A DNA stretch of 64,000 nt from the NCBI GenBank assembly GCA_024398965.1, contig JAKSIF010000001.1:62001-126000 (forward strand), in the 5' to 3' direction. The notes below the pieces were generated by a model. That model searched no databases, was not told the DNA's origin, and was given only the letters and a program-made list of their open reading frames with translations. Both the position numbers and the translations under genes were made by a program. Numbering within the stretch: the first letter of the stretch is position 1; every line of letters begins with the position of its first letter. Source of the stretch: Fibrobacter sp. (GTDB taxonomy: Bacteria > Fibrobacterota > Fibrobacteria > Fibrobacterales > Fibrobacteraceae). This document shows, one piece after another, positions 55,985 through 63,249 of the stretch.

Positions 55985-57003
55985 TGTACGGTCTCCATCA
56001 TTTCTTCAAGGCATCCAACCACTCGTTCATCCTTGGATTCTTTCAACGACATATACAAAGAAAGAGGATCGACAACGCCATCTACGGCAAACAGCGAGGG
56101 ATTATAACTCCATATCTGAACTTCAACCAGTTCCAATTTGCTGAACCACCTCAAACCAGCAGTGTAATCAATGACATTTGGGGATAAATCCTTTTTTTGA
56201 CAGGCATACGCATCAATACGCGGAGCGTTCAACATAGTTTTTGCGGAAAGAGCAGTCTCACCTGCCTTCGGGAAGGCTTCCTTCAAGTTATCCTTTGTTA
56301 CAATGATTCGCTTTTTTATGGGGTTTATTAAATAGGGTTTTGCTTTTTCCACCAAACTCGCTCCATTGTCCGTGCAAGTCATCAGAATAGACCGGCCATT
56401 CTCCTGCAATCGCACCAGCCCAAGTTTTTCCAGTTCCCGAGAATACCTGGATACTGCCATTGCATTTAAACCTGTTTCCTGAGCAGCTCGCGCCTTGGTC
56501 ACATAAGAGTCTTTCACTTTGTACAACATGTACAAAAAAAGCAGCTGCCCCTGAGGCGTCATTTTTTTAGGAAGGTCATTATCATCTTTGTTACGCACAC
56601 CTGCAGCACGGTTCTGGTTTTGCAGAGCCACTCCCAAAAACGGAAGGTAAATCAGGGATGTCGGCGCAATGAACGGAACTCGCTCTTGAATCAACGATTT
56701 ACGCTGCGCATTAGAAGTGTTCCTAAAAAGAAACGCCACCGGTCTCGTCAAAACTTGTTCGTACTTTTTAATCTGCCTTGCCAAAGCTTCTGCATCAAAG
56801 GATTCTTCGCCAAGGACAGCGACAACAACAAAACGGACTCCCTCTACGCAAGCATTAAAGAACCCACGATTTTTCACCATGTACAAAGGCAAGCCCTTGG
56901 GTTGAACAGCTGCACTCACATTGCAGTCAAAACCATTTTCCAGGAAAATGCTCTTTACAAAATCGCAGATGTTCTCATTGTCAAAAAAGAAGAAAAAAGC
57001 CAT
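55978..57003 (-). CDS. AbiEi-like winged-helix antitoxin/regulator
   Basis: A 341-residue protein. Residues 1-145 form an alpha/beta domain I do not recognise. Residues about 150-220 are a MarR-like winged helix (AAQETGLNAMAVSRYSRELEKLGLVRL). The C-terminal 120 residues resemble the AbiEi-type half. It is the upstream partner of the nucleotidyltransferase and the likely autorepressor; nested palindromes stand just upstream. There is no Shine-Dalgarno, and a TATAAT lies about 12 bases before the ATG, so the mRNA may be leaderless. Confidence 0.68.
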   Translation of the reverse strand: MAFFFFFDNENICDFVKSIFLENGFDCNVSAAVQPKGLPLYMVKNRGFFNACVEGVRFVVVAVLGEESFDAEALARQIKKYEQVLTRPVAFLFRNTSNAQRKSLIQERVPFIAPTSLIYLPFLGVALQNQNRAAGVRNKDDNDLPKKMTPQGQLLFLYMLYKVKDSYVTKARAAQETGLNAMAVSRYSRELEKLGLVRLQENGRSILMTCTDNGASLVEKAKPYLINPIKKRIIVTKDNLKEAFPKAGETALSAKTMLNAPRIDAYACQKKDLSPNVIDYTAGLRWFSKLELVEVQIWSYNPSLFAVDGVVDPLSLYMSLKESKDERVVGCLEEMMETVQW

Positions 57004-57015
57004 ATCTAAATACTC

Positions 57016-57060
57016 ATTATAACATTCACTATCAAATGTAACATTTTAAAATGTTATAAT
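57016..57060. promoter_or_regulatory. Nested palindromic operator upstream of the AbiE-like pair
   Basis: ATTATAACATT (57016-57026) and its exact complement AATGTTATAAT (57050-57060) frame an 18-bp perfect palindrome TAACATTTTAAAATGTTA (57039-57056). A further copy ATGTTACAT follows at 57070-57078. TATAAT appears on both strands at the outer ends (57016-57021 for the minus strand, 57055-57060 for the plus strand), so repressor binding would cover both divergent promoters. Confidence 0.7.
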
Positions 57061-57233
57061 CAAGTTTTTATGTTACATATTGTGGTTTTTTACTAAAAAC
57101 AAGGAAAACATGTTAATAAATTGTTTATTTACTTTTCAAAGAAGACACATAATTCCGAACCCTAAGGCCTGTTTGAGCCTTAAGATTTCGTTGCTGTAGA
57201 TTTTTTTGACAAAAGATGAAAATGGGTTAGTAA

Positions 57234-57605
57234 AAGAGGTCTCTTTTCCAATCAAATGTTTGGGGGAAGAACTACCTTCAAAACTCAGAAATTAAATTTG
57301 AATACTACCTGAATGGAATTCATTCTTCATATCCAGACTTTATTATGAGAGACAAGAAAGGTTCTAACCACCTTTTCGAAGTCAAGAGCGTCAACGTATC
57401 AAATAAAGCCCAATTTGACTCAGTGGAATACAAATCAAAAATCAACGCACTGAAGGACTGTTATAAGCTGTGCTCTATTCTTACAGGCGATTATTACTAT
57501 TTACCGGTGTTGAAAGATGAGGATTGGCAAATAACTGTTTTTTATAAGGGTGAAGAAGACATTCTTACAAAGGAAATGTTTAAAAAATCTTTTGAAAGCC
57601 AATAA
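57234..57605 (+). pseudogene. 3' fragment of a type III restriction (Res) subunit
   Basis: The frame is open from just after the stop at 57231 to 57605 but has no start before codon 38 (ATG 57345). The translation includes NYLQNSEIKFEYYL, then YPDFIM and FEVKSV, that is the PD-(D/E)XK nuclease motif in the setting seen at the C terminus of type III Res proteins. The helicase part (roughly 750 residues) is absent. A terminator follows. No Mod gene is in the window. It could instead be a truncated DEAD-helicase nuclease tail. Confidence 0.58.
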
Positions 57606-57652
57606 AATCGTTTCCGTATTCCGCATGTCTTTAAATAATCTAAAACACCCTC

Positions 57653-57687
57653 CCCCGACGCCTCTCACCGGCATCGGGGATTTTTTT
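57653..57687 (+). terminator. Intrinsic terminator after the Res fragment
   Basis: CCCCGACGCC pairs with GGCATCGGGG (one mismatch) and is followed by T7. Its sequence closely matches the terminator at 55155-55187. Confidence 0.8.
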
Positions 57688-58293
57688 CAAAGCAGCACCT
57701 CCAGGTAAGTTTTCAGAATTTTGGAAACCCTAAGTTTCTTCGCATATTCTGCAAGCTTATTTAAGTCCTTGCCATCCCATGCAGCGAACCTCTTAATTGC
57801 CACCAGCAACAGTTCGTTGCTTACGCGGGATCTGTTCTTGATCAAATCACAAATTGTTTTTTCCAGGTCATAGCAGCGAACGGTATTACCAAAAGGAGTT
57901 TTCACCTCCGTCACTCCCAAATCAAATAGTTCTGGCTTGCAAGTGAATACCTTGCAGGCATTTTTCAGAGACAATGACGGTGCATGTCCAAAGGGAACTG
58001 TTATTGAATGTTCAAAAGGAGTCCGTTCCGAGAAGCCGTGCAAGAAAAGGGCCGTTTCGTGAGAAATAATCAAATTATCTGAACGAGACGAAATCATGAA
58101 GATTTCATCTGGAATTGCATCTGGCAAAACATACTGCCCTTGCGCAACTCGGACTAGCTCGCCTAACTTGCACAAGGATGATAATTGGGCCCGCGAAACT
58201 CCCACAGACTCGGATTTTGAGGAAAGCACAACCCCATTGTAAGCAGCAGCCACATCTTTCAGCAAGCCAATTTCTTTTTTCTTTAAAACTCAT
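57687..58293 (-). pseudogene. Orphan AbiEi-family antitoxin with 5' frameshift
   Basis: AbiEi-type antitoxin: N-terminal winged helix (VSRAQLSSLCKLGELVRVAQGQYVL) and the AbiEi core (ISHETALFLHGFSERTPFEHSI; VRCYDLEKTICDLIK). The main frame starts only at a TTG (58265). An ATG at 58293 lies in another frame; removing one A from the A6 run (plus-strand T6, 58275-58280) joins them to read MSFKEKEIGLLKDVAAAYNG, a natural N terminus, giving 201 residues. As sequenced, the gene is either frameshifted or uses the TTG. No AbiEii toxin is adjacent. Confidence 0.7.
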
Positions 58294-58334
58294 ATCATAA
58301 AATTACATCTTATTTTATGACATTTGTCAATAGC

Positions 58335-58366
58335 AAAAAAAATCCCCGAAGCGTTTAACTTCGGGG
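58335..58366 (-). terminator. Intrinsic terminator after ileS
   Basis: The perfect 8-bp stem CCCCGAAG/CTTCGGGG (58344-58366) is followed in the minus direction by T8. Confidence 0.85.
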
Positions 58367-58388
58367 ACCTTGTAAAATGGATTCTATC

Positions 58389-58475
58389 GGGGCGTTGCCC
58401 CTCCAGAAAAACGATTAAGCCTGGGCGCTTCGCGCCTAGCCTATGCGGCTCAGTCATGGACATGCAAGCATGTCC
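58389..58475. repeat. Cluster of self-complementary hairpins downstream of ileS
   Basis: Three perfect hairpins follow each other: GGGGC-GTT-GCCCC (58389-58401), GGCGC-TTC-GCGCC (58424-58436) and GGACATGC-AA-GCATGTCC (58458-58475). None has a T tract. They lie between the ileS stop and its terminator, so they would be part of the ileS 3' UTR. Confidence 0.55.
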
Positions 58476-58490
58476 GCGACGTTCGCCTTG

Positions 58491-61400
58491 TTAGGCTTTT
58501 ACCGTAGTGAAAGCAAAAGCTTCGCCGTCAGCGTCGTTAGCTTCGAGGCCATCAGCGGAAGCAGCCCACTTAATTGCGGTAGCTTGCGTTTCGCCAGCAA
58601 TATAAGCTTCGTTTTCAGCAACAGCCTGCTTGAACATTTCACTGTCAGAGAACAAGGTCACTTCGATCTTGTCAGTGATGGTGTAGTTCTGTTCCTTACG
58701 GCGGTTCTGGATGCGGTTCACCAATTCACGGGCGACGCAAGCGCGGCGCAGGTCATCGGTAACGTTCAGGTCCAGAGCAACGGTAAAGTGGCTGTCTGCG
58801 TCCACGGCAAGGCCTTCCGGCACAATGCGCTGGATCATCAAGCAGTCAGCGCCCACTTCGCCAAATTCGAACTTGATTGTCTCGCCACCCTGCAGGGCCT
58901 TGATTTCGTCAGCGGTAAGGCTGTTGAGCTTTGCAGAGATGACCTTCATGTTCTTGGCGTATTCAGGGCCCTTAGCCTTGATGCCCAGGAAGTTGGGCTT
59001 TGCAGAAAGCTTCACCAGAACGGTTTCATCTTCAAGGAACTTCATTTCGCGAACGTTCAGTTCTTCGAGGATGAGGTCCTTCATGGTCTGGGCGACATCG
59101 AGTTCTACGGAACCGTGAGGCACCACAGTCATGGAAGCAATGGGCATACGGTTCTTTACGTTGTTCGTAGCGCGGATTGCACGGCCCATTTCCACCATGC
59201 CGCGGACCATTGCGATACGCTGCACCAGGGCTTCGTCCTTCAAGGATTCGTCTGCGCTGGGGAATTCACAGAGATGAACGCTAACAGGTGCGTTGGCATC
59301 CACTTCGCGAACGAGAATCTGGTAGATTTCTTCGGCCAGGAGCGGCAGGAACGGAGCAAGAATCTTGCTGAAGTCCACCAGCACCTTGTACATGGTTGCA
59401 TAAGCTGCGTTCTTGTCGCCATCGTTTTCAGACTTCCAGAAACGGCGGCGGCTACGACGGACGTACCAGTTGGTCAGGTCATCCACAGCAGCGATGATTG
59501 CAGGCACCACGTTGTACAAACGGTAAGCCTTCATTTCCACTTCGACCTTAGCGGCCAGATCCTGCAAGGTTGCAAGCATCCAGCGGTCCAGTTCGTTTTC
59601 GGACTTCACCACTTCACCCGGATTCCAGTTGAGCTGGCCCTTGGCGGCGTCGGCATTGTGGTTAGAAACGAAGAAGCTCACGGCGTTCCACAGCGGGAGC
59701 ATCACCTGCTTCACAATGCCCTTCACACCTTCTTCGGAGAAGCGCAGGTCTTCGGCCTTAAGGGCAGCAGAGTTGATGAGGAACAGACGGATGGCGTCTG
59801 CGCCGGTGCGTTCGATAAGTTCGTTGGGGTCCGGATAGTTCTTCTTGGACTTGGACATCTTGGAACCGTCTTCGGCCAAGATGATACCGTTCACAATCAC
59901 GTTCTTGAAGGCGGGCTTCTGGAACAGAGCGTTAGAAAGAACGGTCAAGGTGTAGAACCAACCACGGGTCTGGTCAAGACCTTCGGCAATGAAGTCAGCC
60001 GGGAAGCTCTTTTCAACCAGTTCCTTGTTTTCAAACGGATAGTGGCGGCTGGCATAAGGCATGGAGCCAGATTCGAACCAGCAGTCAAACACTTCCGGAG
60101 TACGCTTGAATTCCTTGCCATCCTTCTTGATGACAATCTTGTCCACGAAGTGCTTGTGGAGGTCTTCCAGAGTTTCGCCAGTGAGGTCGGCCAGTTCCTT
60201 GATGGAACCCACGGCGATCATTTCGCCGTCGTCAGCAATCCATACAGGAATCGGGGTACCCCAGAAACGGTTACGGGAAAGGTTCCAGTCGCGGGCGTTG
60301 GCAATCCACTTACCAAAGCGGCCGCTCTTGATGTGGTCGGGAACCCAGTTCACGGTCTGGTTGTTTTCGACCATCCATTCCTTCAAAGTCTTGGTGACAC
60401 CTTCTGCGTTGGTGACTTCGCCATCGATCTTCAAGAACCAAGTCTTGAGGGCGCGGTACAGCAGAGGCACGCCGGTACGCCAGCAGTGGGGGTAGCTATG
60501 AACGAAGGTTTCGTGCTTGAACACACGGCCCTGTTCCTTGAGGTAGGCGATAATGCTCTTGTCGGCTTCCTTTGCACCCAGGCCCTGCCACATGGGGACC
60601 TTGTCGGTGAACTTACCTTCGGTATCCAGCGGATCGAAGAGGCCCAGGCCAAGAGATGCGCCCAGCTGGAAGTCTTCTTCACCGAAGGAAGGAGCGATAT
60701 GCACAGCACCGGCACCGTCTTCGTCGCTAACGAAATCGGCAACGTAAATTGTGTAACGCTTTGCAAGTTCTTCTGGAGTTGCATAAGCGTCGCTAATGTG
60801 GAACAAGGCTTCGTACTTGAGGCCAGCCAGGTCGGAACCCATGCACTTGTCCACGATGTTGGGCTGCTTGAAGTAAGCGCCAGCGCGGGTACCCATGACC
60901 CAGAACTTCTTGCCGTCCTGTTCTACGCAAACGTATTCGGCGTCAGCCTTCACTGCAATAGCGAAGTTGGAAGGAAGAGTCCAGGGAGTGGTGGTCCAAA
61001 CCAGGATGTTGGAGCCAGCAAACTTGGCGTTATCGGAAACCAGCGGGAAGATAAGAGTCAAGGACGGGTCCTGACGGTCCTTATAGCCCTGGTTGGTTTC
61101 GAAGTTGGAAAGCGGAGTAGCAAGGGCCGGGCTGTACGGCTGAATGCGGTAGCCCTGGTAGATGAGGCCCTTGTCGAAGCACTGCTTGAACACCCACCAC
61201 ACAGATTCCATGAAGTTCTTGTCCATGGTCTTGTAGCCCTTGTCGAAGTCCACCCAGCGGCCCATGCGACGAACCGTCTTGCGCCATTCACCGGTGTACT
61301 TCAGAACCTTGCTACGGCAGGTTTCGTTAAACTTATCTACGCCCAGGTTCTGGATTTCGGCAACACCAGCCAGACCCAGTTCGTTCTGCACCAGAGATTC

Positions 61401-61682
61401 AATAGGAAGACCGTGACAGTCCCAACCAAAACCGCGAGGAACCTTCTTGCCCTTCATGGTCCAGTAACGGGGAACGATATCCTTGATGGTACCAGCCAGC
61501 AAGTGACCATAGTGCGGAAGGCCAGTTGCAAACGGAGGGCCATCGTAGAAAGTATAGGGTGCAGTTTCCGGACGGCTGTCCAGAGACTTCTTAAAGCTAT
61601 CATCCTTATCCCACAATCCGAGCACGCGCTCTTCGATTTGCGGGAAGGTTTCTTCCTTAACTACTTCACGAAACAAAGCCAT
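58491..61682 (-). CDS. ileS: Isoleucyl-tRNA synthetase, type 2
   Basis: Class I aminoacyl-tRNA synthetase of 1063 residues. The HIGH-type motif is HYGH within PPFATGLPHYGHLLAG and the KMSKS motif is intact (KMSKSKKNYPDPNEL). The editing domain (CP1) lies at about 200-400 (VWTTTPWTLPSN). Length, the sequence around HYGH and the long C-terminal domain match the eukaryote-like type 2 IleRS, which is naturally less sensitive to mupirocin. GAGG lies eight bases before the ATG. I see no T-box in the 170 bp upstream. Confidence 0.96.
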   Translation of the reverse strand: MALFREVVKEETFPQIEERVLGLWDKDDSFKKSLDSRPETAPYTFYDGPPFATGLPHYGHLLAGTIKDIVPRYWTMKGKKVPRGFGWDCHGLPIESLVQNELGLAGVAEIQNLGVDKFNETCRSKVLKYTGEWRKTVRRMGRWVDFDKGYKTMDKNFMESVWWVFKQCFDKGLIYQGYRIQPYSPALATPLSNFETNQGYKDRQDPSLTLIFPLVSDNAKFAGSNILVWTTTPWTLPSNFAIAVKADAEYVCVEQDGKKFWVMGTRAGAYFKQPNIVDKCMGSDLAGLKYEALFHISDAYATPEELAKRYTIYVADFVSDEDGAGAVHIAPSFGEEDFQLGASLGLGLFDPLDTEGKFTDKVPMWQGLGAKEADKSIIAYLKEQGRVFKHETFVHSYPHCWRTGVPLLYRALKTWFLKIDGEVTNAEGVTKTLKEWMVENNQTVNWVPDHIKSGRFGKWIANARDWNLSRNRFWGTPIPVWIADDGEMIAVGSIKELADLTGETLEDLHKHFVDKIVIKKDGKEFKRTPEVFDCWFESGSMPYASRHYPFENKELVEKSFPADFIAEGLDQTRGWFYTLTVLSNALFQKPAFKNVIVNGIILAEDGSKMSKSKKNYPDPNELIERTGADAIRLFLINSAALKAEDLRFSEEGVKGIVKQVMLPLWNAVSFFVSNHNADAAKGQLNWNPGEVVKSENELDRWMLATLQDLAAKVEVEMKAYRLYNVVPAIIAAVDDLTNWYVRRSRRRFWKSENDGDKNAAYATMYKVLVDFSKILAPFLPLLAEEIYQILVREVDANAPVSVHLCEFPSADESLKDEALVQRIAMVRGMVEMGRAIRATNNVKNRMPIASMTVVPHGSVELDVAQTMKDLILEELNVREMKFLEDETVLVKLSAKPNFLGIKAKGPEYAKNMKVISAKLNSLTADEIKALQGGETIKFEFGEVGADCLMIQRIVPEGLAVDADSHFTVALDLNVTDDLRRACVARELVNRIQNRRKEQNYTITDKIEVTLFSDSEMFKQAVAENEAYIAGETQATAIKWAASADGLEANDADGEAFAFTTVKA

Positions 61683-61851
61683 TATAATAACCTCGTAAAA
61701 ATTTACGGCGAAAAGTTAGAAAATAAAAAAAGGGGGCAGCCCACGGCAATGTTGTTTTTGGGGTATTACTTGCAACATCCAAAACTCGACCATCAACCCA
61801 TGCGTTTATCCGATAAGGACGACCTAGAAAAACTTATTATATTGTTATTGT

Positions 61852-62487
61852 ATGAAGAAAAAAATCATCATCCTTATTTTTAACATCTTGTGCAATTCCT
61901 ACGCACAAAGCATTTCTTCTAGTTCCAACACTCCTAACGTGAATATTTCATCAAGGTCTGAGCCGGCATGTGCAGTCCAGTCTATTCCCGGAATGCAATA
62001 TTCAAAAACAGTCCATTATGTATATAAAGGATATCTATTTGATAAAGCCATAAACCTTCAAGGCACCGTTAATAATGTTGTTGAGTCAGAGGCCTTTGTT
62101 CTTGATAGTTTTTCTATTGAACCAAAAAGCAAAATAATTCAATTAAAAAACGTCACTATAGAAACTAGACACGATTACGATTCATCAATGGTTTCTGCAT
62201 TTGACTCAAATTTTGTCTACGTTCCATACGATTCGTCAATACAAGTCGGAGATGGCATTTTCATAAAAAATTACTCCTCAATCTTTTTCGGTTACTGCAA
62301 TGAAGCCGGAGATTTCATAAATTCTCCCAAAGGGTACGTTTCTGGAGAAATTGAAATAACACGCCCAAGTTCAACCCATATTATTAGATTACGAAAACCG
62401 AATCAAGAAAAAAATAAAGAACCTCGCAATAGAGACGCTTCAGGAAAATTTCTAAACAGAAAGCCTTCCAAAATAATTCGATACTAA
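61852..62487 (+). CDS. Secreted protein of unknown function, tandem copy 1
   Basis: A 211-residue protein with a signal peptide (about 1-18, ending NSYAQS) and a Ser/Asn-rich spacer. A domain of about 150 residues follows, with FDSNFVYVPYDSSIQVGD-type strands. It ends with the basic motif NRDASGKFLNRKP. It is a paralogue of the next gene, sharing the ExFVLD/FVDQ region, the FDSNFVY motif and the C-terminal NRDASGK. No lipobox. I do not recognise the family. No good Shine-Dalgarno precedes the ATG. Confidence 0.6.
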   Translation: MKKKIIILIFNILCNSYAQSISSSSNTPNVNISSRSEPACAVQSIPGMQYSKTVHYVYKGYLFDKAINLQGTVNNVVESEAFVLDSFSIEPKSKIIQLKNVTIETRHDYDSSMVSAFDSNFVYVPYDSSIQVGDGIFIKNYSSIFFGYCNEAGDFINSPKGYVSGEIEITRPSSTHIIRLRKPNQEKNKEPRNRDASGKFLNRKPSKIIRY

Positions 62488-62490
62488 GCA

Positions 62491-62525
62491 GACAAGTAGC
62501 AGCACTCCCCTACTTGTCACTTTTT
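62491..62525 (+). terminator. Intrinsic terminator after tandem copy 1
   Basis: GACAAGTAG (62491-62499) pairs perfectly with CTACTTGTC (62510-62518), and T5 follows two bases later. Confidence 0.75.
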
Positions 62526-62586
62526 CTTCTGTTGCAATCCCTACACAGCATCTGACAGTTCGTGTCGATTTACTAACTTTTTCTTC

Positions 62587-63225
62587 ATGAAAGTTCTCAT
62601 ATGTGTACTGTTTGCATTCGTGTTGATTTGCTCCGCTCAAGAAACATCAAGTTCTAGTTCCAGTTATCCCCGTTCTTCATCCGCAGCAGATTCGCAAATT
62701 CGCTGCCCCGAAATCGAATACCACGGAATGCAAACAACCAAGTACATTCCCACCAGGCCTTACATCATAAATTGGGATCAAAACACCATAGATTTAAACG
62801 GAATTGTAGATTCTGTTGGCTTAGATACTTTTTTTGTTGATCAAAGTTACAAGCTTCACCTTATAGATTCATCTAGAGTCGCTGCAAAAATTCTAAAAAT
62901 CAAACAAGTGGAGCTAGGTTCTGCCGAGAACACCATGAGGGAAGTCTTTGATTCCAACTTTGTCTATGCTCCCTTGAATCTAAACGTAATGAAGGACGAC
63001 ACAATTTCCATACAAGGTTATTCTGCAAGCGTTTTTCTTGATTGTTCATCCCGATACACAGTTCCTTACGGATTTTTTATGGGAACGTATTCTGTCGGCT
63101 CAACCTCGGACATCACTGGATTTAGAAGCGCAATTCACAAGCTACGCAAAACGGCTGAACCCAAGCACAATAGAGACGCCTCGGGTAAATACTTGACTAA
63201 AAAAAGTAGAATCGTCAAATACTAG
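62587..63225 (+). CDS. Secreted protein of unknown function, tandem copy 2
   Basis: A 212-residue paralogue of the preceding gene. Signal peptide at about 1-18 (VLICVLFAFVLICSA), Ser-rich spacer (20-36), then the same domain: VFDSNFVYAPLNLNV and the C-terminal NRDASGKYLTKKSRIVKY. A Cys near 41 and one near 163 are shared with copy 1, suggesting a disulfide. Overall identity to copy 1 is modest, so the duplication is old. Function unknown. Confidence 0.6.
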   Translation: MKVLICVLFAFVLICSAQETSSSSSSYPRSSSAADSQIRCPEIEYHGMQTTKYIPTRPYIINWDQNTIDLNGIVDSVGLDTFFVDQSYKLHLIDSSRVAAKILKIKQVELGSAENTMREVFDSNFVYAPLNLNVMKDDTISIQGYSASVFLDCSSRYTVPYGFFMGTYSVGSTSDITGFRSAIHKLRKTAEPKHNRDASGKYLTKKSRIVKY

Positions 63226-63249
63226 GAATTTTTGAACAGAACGCGTCTC

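Noticed and set aside
58105-58293. Independent 62-residue gene starting MSFKEK
   Set aside because: Its first codons fit the N terminus of AbiEi after a one-base correction; the rest is out-of-frame AbiEi sequence.
61683-61851. T-box leader for ileS
   Set aside because: No T-box GGTGG-type motif or terminator is visible upstream of the ileS start.
58443-61883. Long plus-strand open frame opposite ileS
   Set aside because: Antisense to a clear isoleucyl-tRNA synthetase; the Val/His/Phe-rich translation is an artefact of strand-biased codons.
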